A DNA stretch of 64,000 nucleotides from Asticcacaulis sp. ZE23SCel15. GTDB taxonomy: Bacteria > Pseudomonadota > Alphaproteobacteria > Caulobacterales > Caulobacteraceae. Shown piece by piece: positions 34,842-42,849 of the stretch. The stretch lies in assembly GCF_030505395.1 (NCBI RefSeq), contig NZ_CP130044.1:481001-545000 (forward strand), given 5' to 3'. The position numbers were made by a program, and so were the translations under genes. Position 1 is the stretch's first letter. Every line of letters begins with the position of its first letter. A model generated the notes under the pieces. It did not search any database. It was not told where the DNA came from and saw only the letters and a program-made list of their open reading frames with translations.

Positions 34842-35627
34842 TTAATCATCCAGATGTTTTGAATTGAAAGCGCGTGGTGAATATCGGCCACTTAATCTTT
34901 CAAATATGGCTAAGTCATTCCGAAGGCATTCTAATAGGCTGGCTTTTTCGATACCCTCTTTCAGAGAATGGCGATCTTCATGAAGACCTAAATATGCAAA
35001 TATCACCGCTAAATTGGGCTTAATCCGCAGTCGTATCAACCTATTATATAGCGTTTTATCGCCTTCGAAACCATCAACGAAACGTATTATCGCGATCAAT
35101 GTATTCAAATAAACAAATAGCGCATTCTCTTTTTCTCGATAATGTTTTCCCGAAAATTGAATGATAATATCAGCGTTATTATCTCTGTGTGTATTTGTTA
35201 TTTGGGAAAAATAAATTTCTAAAGCAGATAATCCTTTTAAAATTTTATCATCAATAAAAGTTATGGAAATCCTGTCTTCTTCTTTACTCAGATAATCCAA
35301 CATCTTGAAGAACGTATTTTCAAAATCTTTTTTCACTCCTGCTTTATCAGCCTTTGCATTTGCCGCCTTCGTTTCCCGCAATTCAAAGTGCTGGAAGGCC
35401 ACTGCAATAGCCAAACCGATAACGCTAAGGCCGCTGAATAGTGCGTTAACGCCCCCGAACATATCTCCGAAGGTTCCTCGACGGGTCATTAAGGCCCCAA
35501 CTGTACGTTTGCCCTTGTCATCCACGATAGCAACAGATAAGTCCAGGCCGAACGAAGCAAGAGTACCTAAATAGGCCAAAGCAACAATCAATCCGGCTAG
35601 AAAATCCACCATCGATATTGCTGCCAA
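34842..35627 (-). CDS. AT-rich membrane protein resembling putative phage abortive-infection (AbiC-like) proteins
   Basis: 261 residues. Two N-terminal membrane helices (about 5-28 FLAGLIVALAYLGTLASFGL; 55-78 FGDMFGGVNALFSGLSVIGL) precede a soluble region. FGDMFGGVNALFSGL followed by an EL-rich helix FQHFELRETKAAN and NTFFKMLDYL is the layout of the putative phage abortive infection (putAbiC) family. The remainder is helical (NALFVYLNTLIAIIRFV, LLECLRNDLAIFERLSG). Base composition is AT-rich against its surroundings. It stands alone next to tRNA-Gly. The match is by pattern memory, so it needs a profile search to confirm. Confidence 0.6.
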   Translation of the reverse strand: MAAISMVDFLAGLIVALAYLGTLASFGLDLSVAIVDDKGKRTVGALMTRRGTFGDMFGGVNALFSGLSVIGLAIAVAFQHFELRETKAANAKADKAGVKKDFENTFFKMLDYLSKEEDRISITFIDDKILKGLSALEIYFSQITNTHRDNNADIIIQFSGKHYREKENALFVYLNTLIAIIRFVDGFEGDKTLYNRLIRLRIKPNLAVIFAYLGLHEDRHSLKEGIEKASLLECLRNDLAIFERLSGRYSPRAFNSKHLDD

Positions 35628-35750
35628 AAACTTTTTGATTTTTGCATTTAAGACACCTCACCACCTGTAGGCGTAGAATTGCAGATTCAGGTAGTGGTGT
35701 CAAAAACGCCTATGTAGGCATAAATTGACTATGTAAGTTTTATAGGAAAT

Positions 35751-35779
35751 CTAAAAACCAAAACACTGTGAGAGTGTTT
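35751..35779 (-). terminator. Terminator of tRNA-Gly
   Basis: AAACACT (35761-35767) and AGTGTTT (35773-35779) form a 7-bp stem. Read on the minus strand the hairpin starts at the tRNA 3' end and is followed by TTGGTTTTTAGATTT. Confidence 0.75.
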
Positions 35780-35853
35780 GGAGCGGGCGAAGAGGATCGA
35801 ACTCTCGACATCAACCTTGGCAAGGTTGCGCTCTACCGCTGAGCTACGCCCGC
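35779..35853 (-). tRNA. tRNA-Gly (anticodon GCC), CCA encoded
   Basis: Reading the minus strand, GCGGGCG (acceptor, 35853-35847) pairs with CGCCCGC (35789-35783). The D arm is AGCTC/GAGC, the anticodon stem CAACC/GGTTG closes TTGCCAA with GCC, and the T loop is TTCGATC. CCA is encoded at 35781-35779 and a terminator follows. It neighbours the AbiC-like gene, as tRNA genes often mark insertion sites, but no direct repeat of its 3' end was seen. Confidence 0.95.
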
Positions 35854-35914
35854 TCATCTGCGCGGTCATGTTCATGTCCGCCGAAGAGGTGCGCCTTATA
35901 GACATTAAGCCCTC

Positions 35915-35935
35915 GGGCTTGCAAGCCCTCTTTTT
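35915..35935 (+). terminator. Perfect hairpin with T-run between MAPEG and tRNA-Gly
   Basis: GGGCTTGCAAGCCC (35915-35928) is a 14-bp self-complementary sequence, followed by TCTTTTT on the plus strand. No plus-strand gene is upstream apart from antisense to the tRNA region, so its role is uncertain. On the minus strand it is downstream of the MAPEG gene but without a T-run. Confidence 0.45.
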
Positions 35936-35986
35936 GAAAAAATCCGATTTTTCCACATGGTTTGCGCCACATAGTTTGCGAAAGGC

Positions 35987-36403
35987 TTAAGTGAGCGCGA
36001 TCCACGCCACGCGGGCCATCAGGATCACAACGCCTGCAAAGTTGATCACAAACACCATCCCGCGCAGAGGCACGTTGCGGGTCAGGGTCTGCACCACTGT
36101 ATGAACCACGCGCCCGAACAGAAACAGCCACGCCGCCGCCACATCGATCACAGCGACCTGACCCGACAAATAGATAAACAGACCGGCAAACAGCGCAAAC
36201 ATGGGCAGTTCAAACTGGTTCGACAGATTGCGGGCGACGCGCAGTGAGCGCTCAGGATCGGCACCGGCGCGGATGAAATCAGCGATGCGGACCTCACCCT
36301 TAGTCACCGCCGACTGACGCTCAATCGTCAGCCAGACATAGAGCAGCGCTACCCACCCGAAATGGGCCAGAAACGCCAGAATAAACACCTGATCAAGCGT
36401 CAT
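35987..36403 (-). CDS. MAPEG family membrane protein
   Basis: 138 residues with four membrane helices (about 4-27, 70-88, 94-108, 116-136). The loop between helices 1 and 2 has the family ERQSAVTKGEVRIADF and RVARNLSNQFELPMFALFA (Asn-Gln-Phe-Glu-x-Pro), and RVVHTVVQTLTRNVPLRGM follows. MAPEG proteins handle glutathione or lipid substrates; the bacterial role is unknown. The start overlaps the ThiF-like gene's stop by four bases (ATGA), so both are co-translated. Confidence 0.88.
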   Translation of the reverse strand: MTLDQVFILAFLAHFGWVALLYVWLTIERQSAVTKGEVRIADFIRAGADPERSLRVARNLSNQFELPMFALFAGLFIYLSGQVAVIDVAAAWLFLFGRVVHTVVQTLTRNVPLRGMVFVINFAGVVILMARVAWIALT

Positions 36404-37146
36404 GCGCCCCCCTTTGCGGCACAGACCGGACAGTCAGGCTCAGCCGGAATACGGATGGTGCGGCTCTCTCCCGACAGGCCGTCATAGATCAGCAGCCTCC
36501 CCGTCAAGGCCTTACCTGCGCCGGTGATCAGTTTCACCACCTCTAACGCCGCCATCGACCCCATCACGCCCGCCAGAGCGCCCACGACCCCTACCCGCTC
36601 ACACGTTTCCGCATCGGGGGGAATGTCCGGCACAAAGCACTGATAGCAGGGTTTCCCCGCAAACACGGCTACCTGCCCGCTCCAGCGCCCAAGGGCTGCC
36701 GACACCAGCGGTTTGTTCAGCTCTACGCACACCCGGTTGACAAGAAAGCGCGTCTCGAAATTATCGCAGCCATCCAGCACGATATCGTAAGCGCCTATGA
36801 TCTCCGCCGCATTATCTTGCGTCAGCCGCACGGGATGAGTGATGCACGCCACATGCGGATTGAGGCCCTTCAGATGGGCCTTGGCCTGAGCCGCCTTTGA
36901 GGCCCCGACATCGGCGGTGGCATACAACACCTGGCGCTGAAGGTTTGAGACCGACACCTCATCATCATCCAGTAGCCCAAGCCGGCCCACCCCTGCCGCC
37001 GCCAGATAAAGCGCTGCCGGTGAGCCTATGCCGCCCATGCCCACTAAGAGCACCTTCGCCCCCTTAAGCCGCATCTGGCCCATGCCGCCGATTTCCTTCA
37101 GCACGATATGGCGGGCGTAGCGGTCGAGTTCATCATCGTTCAACAT
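36400..37146 (-). CDS. HesA/MoeB/ThiF family adenylyltransferase
   Basis: 248 residues of E1-like fold. YARHIVLKEIGGMGQ and KVLLVGMGGIGSPAALYLA are the ATP loop, followed by LGLLDDDEVSVSNLQRQ and DIVLDGCDNFETRFLVNR. CYQC and CPVC form the structural zinc site, and GRWSGQVAVF and AGVMGSMAALEVVK follow. Such enzymes adenylate the C-terminus of ThiS or MoaD sulfur carriers. No rhodanese domain is fused and no partner lies nearby, so ThiF or MoeB cannot be separated. ATG 37146 begins the family region; an in-frame ATG at 37194 would start inside palindrome copy C. Confidence 0.85.
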   Translation of the reverse strand: MLNDDELDRYARHIVLKEIGGMGQMRLKGAKVLLVGMGGIGSPAALYLAAAGVGRLGLLDDDEVSVSNLQRQVLYATADVGASKAAQAKAHLKGLNPHVACITHPVRLTQDNAAEIIGAYDIVLDGCDNFETRFLVNRVCVELNKPLVSAALGRWSGQVAVFAGKPCYQCFVPDIPPDAETCERVGVVGALAGVMGSMAALEVVKLITGAGKALTGRLLIYDGLSGESRTIRIPAEPDCPVCAAKGGA

Positions 37147-37176
37147 GGTGTTGAAATGGCACTTTTTTACAGATTT

Positions 37177-37225
37177 GTCGCGCATTTGATCCAAAAACCG
37201 CTGGACACTTTTTGGAATGCGCTTA
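37177..37225. repeat. Dispersed palindrome copy C
   Basis: GTCGCGCAT ... CCAAAAACCGC ... CACTTTTTGG ... ATGCGCTTA. It lies in the divergent promoter gap between the ThiF-like gene and hslV, 43 bases before hslV, an exception to the 3'-end placement of most copies. Confidence 0.85.
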
Positions 37226-37267
37226 GGCCCCTTGAACTACAACCCCAAAACCGCCAAGTAAGACAAC

Positions 37268-37819
37268 ATGAGCGAACACAATTCCCCGTTTCCGAACTGG
37301 CATGGCACCACCATCGTCGCCGTGCGCCAAAACAATAAGACCGTCATTGCCGGTGACGGTCAGGTCTCCATGGGCCCAACCATCGTCAAGGGCGGCGCGC
37401 GTAAGGTGCGCACGCTTGCCGGTGGTAAGGTGCTGGCGGGCTTTGCGGGGGCGACGGCGGATGCCTTTACCCTGCTGGAACGGCTGGAGGCCAAGCTTGA
37501 GCTTTACCCCGATCAACTGGCGCGGGCCTGCGTTGATCTGGCCAAGGACTGGCGCACGGATCGGTATCTGCGCCGGCTTGAGGCCATGCTGCTGGTGGCC
37601 GATAAGAACCATATCCTGACCGTGACCGGCGTCGGCGACGTGCTGGAACCCGAAGACGGCGTGGCGGCGATTGGCTCCGGCGGCACCTATGCCCTGTCGG
37701 CGGCACGCGCTTTGCTGGAGTACGAACAGGACGCCGAAACCATCGCCCGCAAAGCCATGAAGATCGCGGGTGATATCTGCGTTTACACCAACCACAGCAT
37801 CACGTTAGAAAGTCTTTGA
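37268..37819 (+). CDS. hslV: ATP-dependent protease proteolytic subunit HslV
   Basis: 183 residues. After a 13-residue propeptide ([13 protein letters not shown]) comes [20 protein letters not shown], so Thr14 becomes the N-terminal nucleophile of the HslV dodecamer. [28 protein letters not shown] and [14 protein letters not shown] are all family marks. HslV degrades proteins unfolded by HslU. Length is normal. It begins a four-gene run hslV - membrane protein - GNAT - hslU, in which the two HslVU subunits are not adjacent. Confidence 0.97.
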   Translation: MSEHNSPFPNWHGTTIVAVRQNNKTVIAGDGQVSMGPTIVKGGARKVRTLAGGKVLAGFAGATADAFTLLERLEAKLELYPDQLARACVDLAKDWRTDRYLRRLEAMLLVADKNHILTVTGVGDVLEPEDGVAAIGSGGTYALSAARALLEYEQDAETIARKAMKIAGDICVYTNHSITLESL

Positions 37820-38211
37820 TGACTGAGACAATTACAGTTGAGCAAGCGTTGAAAGCTGGGCGGAAGTCCATTTATGGATTAGGTCAGCCTTTGTTTTTTA
37901 TGTGCTCCGGCCAAACTGTCTTAGTACTGATTGCACCCGAAACATTTGGTTTTATTGTTCCTGAAATTATAAAAAACCTTTCTATCTGTCTTGGTTTGTT
38001 GGGCATACCTCTGATGTGGCTCATCTGGTCAACCCAAACACCGAGATGGAAGTTATGGGCCTATGCTCGTGTGGATGATCTGGTAAAACTCAAGACTGAA
38101 GCCATTCGCGAAGGGCTTATATGGCCGGATGGCCATCTATTTGAAAAAACGGAAATGTGCTCGCCCGATATGCGCAAGAAAATTCTGGAATTAGAAGGGC
38201 GATATATATGA
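37819..38211 (+). CDS. Membrane protein inserted between hslV and hslU
   Basis: About 130 residues. Two membrane helices (about 22-42 FFMCSGQTVLVLIAPETFGF and 51-70 IKNLSICLGLLGIPLMWLIW) precede a soluble C-terminal third with KLKTEAIREGLIWPDGHLFEK. No family is recognised. Its ATG overlaps the hslV stop (TGATG), and its TGA overlaps the next gene's ATG (ATGA), so it is translationally coupled on both sides. Its base composition is more AT-rich than hslV. Confidence 0.7.
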   Translation: MTETITVEQALKAGRKSIYGLGQPLFFMCSGQTVLVLIAPETFGFIVPEIIKNLSICLGLLGIPLMWLIWSTQTPRWKLWAYARVDDLVKLKTEAIREGLIWPDGHLFEKTEMCSPDMRKKILELEGRYI

Positions 38212-38732
38212 TCTCCTTTCGCCCGCTAACCGATAATGATGCCGGATGGCTGCTGCTGTGGATGGCCTCACCGCACGTCCAACAGTGGTGGCTGAGCGAT
38301 TGCCAGACGGCCGAAGACGGCGTTGAGGATGCCCTGGCCTATATCGGGGCCGCCAATGCCACAGCCTTCATCATCACCCACAGCGATCAGCCCATCGGCT
38401 ATTTCCAGTGCTATGAATGCAATCCGGACCATGATCCCGACAGCCCGTGCTTCAGCGAAAATCCCAAGGGCACATTTTTGTTTGATATGTTTATCGGCGA
38501 TGCCTCACACCTCGGTGAAGGCTTAGGGGCGAAAGTCCTCAGCAAAGCCGCCGACGGCCTGTTTTATAAGGGCGCTCAGTGTCTGCGCGCGGCCCCCCAT
38601 GCGACCAATATCACCGCCGTCAAATCGTGTGAACGCGCAGGCTTTACCGCCACCGACCACACCCGCGCCAATGGGCTGGTGCTGATGGTGCGGGCGCGTG
38701 ATGTGGCGCCTGACGCTGTGAAATCGGCCTGA
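38208..38732 (+). CDS. GNAT family acetyltransferase
   Basis: 174 residues. [25 protein letters not shown] opens a fold like aminoglycoside 6'-acetyltransferases (shown here as [18 protein letters not shown]). [10 protein letters not shown] follows, then [20 protein letters not shown], the acetyl-CoA beta-bulge and pyrophosphate loop, and [17 protein letters not shown]. The acceptor could be an aminoglycoside, a siderophore (IucB-like) or a protein. Resistance is not established. The start is set by AGAAGGG and overlap with the previous gene. Confidence 0.85.
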   Translation: MISFRPLTDNDAGWLLLWMASPHVQQWWLSDCQTAEDGVEDALAYIGAANATAFIITHSDQPIGYFQCYECNPDHDPDSPCFSENPKGTFLFDMFIGDASHLGEGLGAKVLSKAADGLFYKGAQCLRAAPHATNITAVKSCERAGFTATDHTRANGLVLMVRARDVAPDAVKSA

Positions 38733-38766
38733 CCCGGCCCGCTCTCCTTATTTGGACTTTGAATTT

Positions 38767-40068
38767 ATGTCTCATACCTTTTCCCCGCGCGAAATTGTCT
38801 CCGAACTGGACCGCTACATCATCGGCCATAACGATGCCAAGAAAGCCGTGGCCGTGGCGCTGCGCAATCGCTGGCGCCGTAAGCAAACGTCTGATGACAT
38901 CCGCGATGAGATCACCCCGAAAAACATCTTGATGATCGGGCCCACCGGCGTGGGTAAGACTGAAATCGCGCGACGTCTGGCCAAATTGGCCAATGCGCCG
39001 TTCATTAAGGTCGAAGCCACCAAATTCACCGAAGTCGGCTATGTCGGGCGCGATGTCGATCAGATTGTCCGCGACCTGGTTGAAGCCGCCATGCTGATGG
39101 TGCGCGAAAAAAACCGCGCCGGGGTGCGCGCCAAGGCCGAGGCTGCCGCCGAAGAGCGCCTGCTCGACGGGCTGGTCGGGGCCGGGTCGTCACCCGCCAC
39201 CCGCGACAGTTTTCGTAAGCGCCTGCGCGCGGGTGAACTGGACGATAAGGACATTGAGATCAGCGTCAACGAAAGCGCCTCCCCCATCGGCGTGTTTGAA
39301 ATTCCGGGCCAGCCGGGTGGCAATTTCAACATCGGCGAAATGCTGTCCAAGGCCATGGGTAATAAGCAGAAAACCGTGCGCCTGACGGTCAAGGCGGCCC
39401 AGCCGATTTTGCTGTCCGAAGAAAGCGATAAACTGCTCGATCAGGAATCAGTGACGGCTGAAGCCTTAAGTCTGGCCGAAAACGAAGGCATTGTGTTCCT
39501 TGATGAAATCGACAAGGTGGCGTCCAAAAGTGAGCGCGGCGGGGCCGATGTCTCCCGCGAAGGTGTGCAGCGCGACCTGCTGCCGCTGATCGAAGGCACG
39601 ACGGTGTCGACCAAGCATGGGCCGGTCAAGACCGACCATATCCTGTTTATCGCGTCAGGCGCGTTTCATGTGGCGAAACCGTCGGATTTGCTGCCCGAAT
39701 TGCAGGGTCGCCTGCCGATCCGCGTTGAGCTTAAAGCTCTGACCCAGGATGATTTCCGCCGGATTTTGTCGGAACCCGAAGCCAATCTGATCAAGCAAAA
39801 TCAGGCGCTGATGCAGACCGAAGGCGTTGATCTGCAATTTGACGAAGGTGCGATCGCCCAGATGGCGGCCGCGGCCGCGCAAGTGAATGCCAAGGTCGAA
39901 AATATCGGCGCGCGCCGGCTTCACACGGTGATTGAAAAGGTCATGGAGGATATTTCCTTTACGGCCTCAGACAAGTCGGGCCAGACCATCCTTATCGACG
40001 AAGCCTATGTCAAGGAACGCCTGGGCGATATCGCCGGGGATGCGGATTTGAGCCGGTATATACTCTAA
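38767..40068 (+). CDS. hslU: ATP-dependent protease ATPase subunit HslU
   Basis: About 433 residues. [20 protein letters not shown] is the N-terminal family mark, [19 protein letters not shown] is Walker [27 protein letters not shown] is the adjacent pore region (GYVG, cited in short: [17 protein letters not shown]), [12 protein letters not shown] is Walker B, and [12 protein letters not shown] and [13 protein letters not shown] are sensors. HslU unfolds substrates and feeds HslV. ATG 38767 matches the family start; an ATG at 38752 adds five residues. The gene end touches palindrome copy D. Confidence 0.97.
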   Translation: MSHTFSPREIVSELDRYIIGHNDAKKAVAVALRNRWRRKQTSDDIRDEITPKNILMIGPTGVGKTEIARRLAKLANAPFIKVEATKFTEVGYVGRDVDQIVRDLVEAAMLMVREKNRAGVRAKAEAAAEERLLDGLVGAGSSPATRDSFRKRLRAGELDDKDIEISVNESASPIGVFEIPGQPGGNFNIGEMLSKAMGNKQKTVRLTVKAAQPILLSEESDKLLDQESVTAEALSLAENEGIVFLDEIDKVASKSERGGADVSREGVQRDLLPLIEGTTVSTKHGPVKTDHILFIASGAFHVAKPSDLLPELQGRLPIRVELKALTQDDFRRILSEPEANLIKQNQALMQTEGVDLQFDEGAIAQMAAAAAQVNAKVENIGARRLHTVIEKVMEDISFTASDKSGQTILIDEAYVKERLGDIAGDADLSRYIL

Positions 40069-40116
40069 AGCGCACCCCAAAAAGTGTGACGCGGTTTTTG
40101 GATCAGGGTGCGCGTC
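40068..40116. repeat. Dispersed palindrome copy D (inverted orientation)
   Basis: On the minus strand it reads GACGCGCACC ... CCAAAAACCGC ... CACTTTTTGG ... GGTGCGCTTTA. The outer arms are GCGCACC/GGTGCGC where other copies have GCGCAT/ATGCGC, a compensated change. It starts at the last base of the hslU stop codon and ends 8 bases from the DUF3144 gene stop, so it lies between convergent genes. Confidence 0.85.
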
Positions 40117-40123
40117 AAATGAG

Positions 40124-40396
40124 TTAAGCGCCGGTTTTTTCCTGCACATAGCCATCATAATGCTGGGTCAGGAACTCGCGGAATTGCCCCACAAGATGGT
40201 CGATATGTTTGTCGCGCTCGGCCGTCATTTGCTCACTTGGCAGGCTTTGCGAGACCATAAACGCATTATAGCGTGCCGCGGCATGGCTTAAGGCGATGGC
40301 GACCAGTTCATAGTCGGCATCTTTGCTGTGGGCATTAGCCAGATCAATATGCCCAGAGGCCATTTTGACGAAAAGTTCCTGATTGTTATCCGACAT
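40124..40396 (-). CDS. DUF3144 family protein
   Basis: 90 residues, all helical. HIDLANAHSKDADYELVAIALSHAAARYNAFMV-type composition is summarised by SHAAARYNAFMVSQS and RDKHIDHLVGQFREFLTQHY, which match the DUF3144 pattern of short acidic helical proteins. Function is unknown. It is convergent with hslU, separated by palindrome copy D. Confidence 0.8.
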   Translation of the reverse strand: MSDNNQELFVKMASGHIDLANAHSKDADYELVAIALSHAAARYNAFMVSQSLPSEQMTAERDKHIDHLVGQFREFLTQHYDGYVQEKTGA

Positions 40397-40432
40397 ATTA
40401 CGCCCTGCGATTTATTATGATTGATATTGATC

Positions 40433-40912
40433 TTATGTGGCGGTGAAATCGGGCCCTGTCAATTGTTTAAGCAGGGCGATGCTGGCGTCTTCACACAGAC
40501 CATAAACCGTCTCGAAATCCTTTGGCCCGCCATAATAGGGATCAGGGACATCCTTGCGCAGACCCAAAGCCTGCTCCAGATAAAGCCCGACGCGGGCTTT
40601 TGATCCGGCGGGTTGCAGCCTGCGGATATCGCTCAGGTTTTGCTTATCAAGCCCCAGAATCAGATCGAACCGGTCGAAATCCTCACGCACCAGTTTACGC
40701 GCGCATTGATCATGGATGGCTATGCCATAACGGGCCGCCACGGCAATCGAGCGCTTATCGGGCGCGGCCCCAATGTGCCAGCCACCGGTGCCAGCGGAAT
40801 CAATGACAAAATGGTCGCTCAAACCGGCTTCGGCAACCTTGTGCCGGAACACGCCCTCCGCCAGCGGTGAGCGGCAGATATTGCCAAGACAGACGAATAA
40901 AACCGAGATCAT
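40433..40912 (-). CDS. Low-molecular-weight protein tyrosine phosphatase
   Basis: 159 residues. VLFVCLGNICRSPLAEGVF holds the CX5R phosphate loop with nucleophile Cys, DSAGTGGWHIGAAPDKRS follows, and DPYYGGPKDFETVY carries the Asp-Pro-Tyr general acid. The family removes phosphate from tyrosine or low-molecular-weight aryl phosphates. It is a complete member of normal length with no exopolysaccharide kinase partner nearby, so the target is unknown. Confidence 0.93.
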   Translation of the reverse strand: MISVLFVCLGNICRSPLAEGVFRHKVAEAGLSDHFVIDSAGTGGWHIGAAPDKRSIAVAARYGIAIHDQCARKLVREDFDRFDLILGLDKQNLSDIRRLQPAGSKARVGLYLEQALGLRKDVPDPYYGGPKDFETVYGLCEDASIALLKQLTGPDFTAT

Positions 40913-40968
40913 CTAAAGGTTATAAGCGTTGCCTCGTGGCGGAATCAATCTATGAAATATGTTTCCTT

Positions 40969-41017
40969 GTCGCGCATCCTGTCCGAAAACCGCTGCACAC
41001 TTTTCGGGATGCGCTTA
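40969..41017. repeat. Dispersed palindrome copy E
   Basis: GTCGCGCAT ... CCGAAAACCGC ... CACTTTTCGG ... ATGCGCTTA. It lies upstream of the MazG-like gene. An open reading frame from 40952 runs through it, but that extension is only translated repeat. Confidence 0.85.
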
Positions 41018-41038
41018 TACGAACATAGGATGAACACC

Positions 41039-41377
41039 ATGTCCCAGCCACTCCCCGAACTGGAAAGTTTTATCGATCGGCTTAAAGCCATATCGGATCG
41101 CTATGGCCGGGTATATGGTGTTGATCGCGCAGGCGACTGGCATATCCTGAAACTTCAGGAGGAGATGGGCGAACTTACCCAAAGCTATCTGGCCATGACG
41201 GGCCGATCGCGGCGCGATGAAGCGACCGCACGGCACGATGTAGCGATGGAAATGGCCGATGTCATGTGCATGCTGCTGCTGATGGCGCGGGCTGAAAACA
41301 TAGACATCAATGCCGCCATTACCGAAAAATGGCTTAAATGGGAAACCGTGATGGCTGAGGAAAGTCACGATGCCTGA
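41039..41377 (+). CDS. MazG-like nucleotide pyrophosphohydrolase
   Basis: About 112 residues with the all-alpha NTP pyrophosphatase fold. LKLQEEMGELTQSYLAM has the EExxE metal helix and DVAMEMADVMCMLLLMA has the ExxD helix. Related enzymes cleave NTPs or dNTPs to monophosphates. The exact nucleotide is unknown. AGGA stands 8 bases before ATG 41039; ATG 41030 is possible. It overlaps nth by 8 bases. Confidence 0.8.
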   Translation: MSQPLPELESFIDRLKAISDRYGRVYGVDRAGDWHILKLQEEMGELTQSYLAMTGRSRRDEATARHDVAMEMADVMCMLLLMARAENIDINAAITEKWLKWETVMAEESHDA

Positions 41378-42014
41378 TCCCCGCCTGCCAGATCCCCGCT
41401 TAATCGTAAAACTGTTCACCCGCTTTGAGGCCGATAAGCCCGACCCCAAGACCGAGCTTGATTTCATCAATCCCTATACGCTGGTGGTCGCGGTCGCCCT
41501 GTCAGCCCAGACCACCGATAAGGCGGTCAATAAAGCCACAAAGCCATTGTTTGACCTGGCCTATAATCCGTTCGACATGGTGGCCCTGGGCGAAGAAAAG
41601 CTGTCGGCCATGATCGCCTCGATCGGGCTTTACCGCACCAAGGCCAAGAACGTCATTAAGCTGTCGCAAATCCTGATCGACAACTATGGCGGGCAGGTGC
41701 CGCTCAATCGCGACGCCCTGATGGCCCTGCCCGGCGTGGGCCGCAAGACCGCCAGTGTGGTGCTGAATGAGCTCAATATCGAGCCGGCCATTGCGGTCGA
41801 TACCCATGTCTACCGCGTCTCGCACCGCTTAGGGATTGCCGACGCCACCACGCCCGATAAGGTCGAGGCACAATTGATGGCCATTATTCCGCAAAAATGG
41901 CTGACCCGCGCCCATCATTGGCTGATCCTGCACGGACGCTACACCTGCGTGGCGCGTAAGCCGATGTGCGGCAATTGCATCGTTGCTGATTTATGTCCGA
42001 AAATCGGGGTTTAG
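41370..42014 (+). CDS. nth: Endonuclease III
   Basis: 214 residues. The HhH motif LPGVGRKTASVVLNEL carries the catalytic Lys and IAVDTHVYRVSHRLG the catalytic Asp. The C-terminal CVARKPMCGNCIVADLC is the C-x6-C-x2-C-x5-C [4Fe-4S] ligand set. The enzyme removes oxidised pyrimidines and cuts abasic sites. Length is usual. It is co-translated with the MazG-like gene, which makes a small nucleotide/DNA sanitation pair. The stop overlaps the convergent small gene by three bases. Confidence 0.97.
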   Translation: MPDPRLPDPRLIVKLFTRFEADKPDPKTELDFINPYTLVVAVALSAQTTDKAVNKATKPLFDLAYNPFDMVALGEEKLSAMIASIGLYRTKAKNVIKLSQILIDNYGGQVPLNRDALMALPGVGRKTASVVLNELNIEPAIAVDTHVYRVSHRLGIADATTPDKVEAQLMAIIPQKWLTRAHHWLILHGRYTCVARKPMCGNCIVADLCPKIGV

Positions 42015-42187
42015 CGGCAAATGCCCGAAGTGACGACGGCGTCCTGAGTGACCGACACACAGTCATTGGCCGACATTTTCACCAGCGTGCGCCCCACCGA
42101 AAAGCCCACCAGAACCAGCACCGCCAGAAGAAAAATCATGGCGTAAATGTTTACCGGTTTGGTTTCGTCTGTCCTGAATAACGCCAT
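42011..42187 (-). CDS. Small membrane protein
   Basis: 58 residues. KPVNIYAMIFLLAVLVLVGF is a membrane helix (about 11-30). The tail has two Cys (ANDCVSVT and SGICR) that could form a disulfide outside the membrane. GGGGAGGG precedes the ATG by about five bases. A 20-bp perfect palindrome lies 60 bases upstream. No family is recognised. The ribosome site and regulated-looking promoter favour a real gene. Confidence 0.65.
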   Translation of the reverse strand: MALFRTDETKPVNIYAMIFLLAVLVLVGFSVGRTLVKMSANDCVSVTQDAVVTSGICR

Positions 42188-42246
42188 GGAACCCTCCCCA
42201 AAAAACGCCTGCAGCGCGAGTGAAATGAGCGCGGAAATTACGTCGA

Positions 42247-42266
42247 ATGTTTACAATTGTAAACAT
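42247..42266. promoter_or_regulatory. 20-bp perfect palindrome upstream of the small membrane protein gene
   Basis: ATGTTTACAATTGTAAACAT is fully self-complementary. Its core TACA-AT-TGTA fits the TACAnnTGTA operator of BlaI/MecI/CopY repressors and also the general shape of TetR-type sites. It lies 60 bases before the start at 42187. No such regulator gene is in the window. Confidence 0.6.
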
Positions 42267-42330
42267 AAGTTTAACGCAAATCCGGTCACGGCTCAATAAC
42301 AGTCACGTGAGGCAAGGCGTCGCATAGGGT

Positions 42331-42849
42331 TTAAGCTGGCCGTAAGCGCTCGAAAACGCTGGCAATTTCGCCGTGATAGGTCACATCATGACGGTATCGG
42401 AACCCAGCCTTACGGGCCAGTTTCCGCGACGCTTCATTGTCATGGCTGATCATGCACAGGGTGCGCTCAAGCGCAAGATCGCCATCGGCCAGATCAAGCA
42501 CCGCACTCACCGCTTCCCGCGCATAGCCATGACCGTGATGGGCCGGATCAAGCCCCCAGCCCATCTCCGGGGCGTCAAAGACGGGCTCTATATCGCGCAT
42601 ATAGTTGAAAATCCCGACACTGCCGATCCAATCGCCGCCGTCTTTTAACCTTATGGCCCAGTTACCATAACCAAAGACCTGCCAGTGGCCGATGTCGCGC
42701 AACAGCCGCATCCACACCTCCTCCGGTGTCAGGGGGCGGCGCGTGATGTCACGCACAAAGTCTTCGTTGCGCCATAGGGTGCATAACGGCTCAAAATCAT
42801 CCGCCGTCATGGGCATCAAAATCAAGCGCGCGGTTTCAATCCGGTTCAC
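42331..42849 (-). CDS. GNAT family acetyltransferase, RimJ-like
   Basis: 172 residues. IETARLILMPMTADDFEPL is the RimJ/RimL-type opening, GVGIFNYMRDIEP and MGWGLDPAHHGHGYAREAV the acetyl-CoA site, and NEASRKLARKAGFRYR the C-terminal mark. The natural acceptor is unknown. It overlaps the creatininase-family gene by four bases (ATGA). Confidence 0.88.
   Translation of the reverse strand: MNRIETARLILMPMTADDFEPLCTLWRNEDFVRDITRRPLTPEEVWMRLLRDIGHWQVFGYGNWAIRLKDGGDWIGSVGIFNYMRDIEPVFDAPEMGWGLDPAHHGHGYAREAVSAVLDLADGDLALERTLCMISHDNEASRKLARKAGFRYRHDVTYHGEIASVFERLRPA

Noticed and set aside
34842-35853. Integrated island with att sites at tRNA-Gly
   Set aside because: No integrase and no direct copy of the tRNA 3' end were seen around the AbiC-like gene.
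38208-38732. Aminoglycoside resistance gene
   Set aside because: The GNAT resembles 6'-acetyltransferases only in its opening and sits in a housekeeping operon, so resistance is not supported.
40952-41038. N-terminal extension of the MazG-like protein
   Set aside because: The extension translates dispersed palindrome copy E; AGGA before ATG 41039 supports the shorter form.
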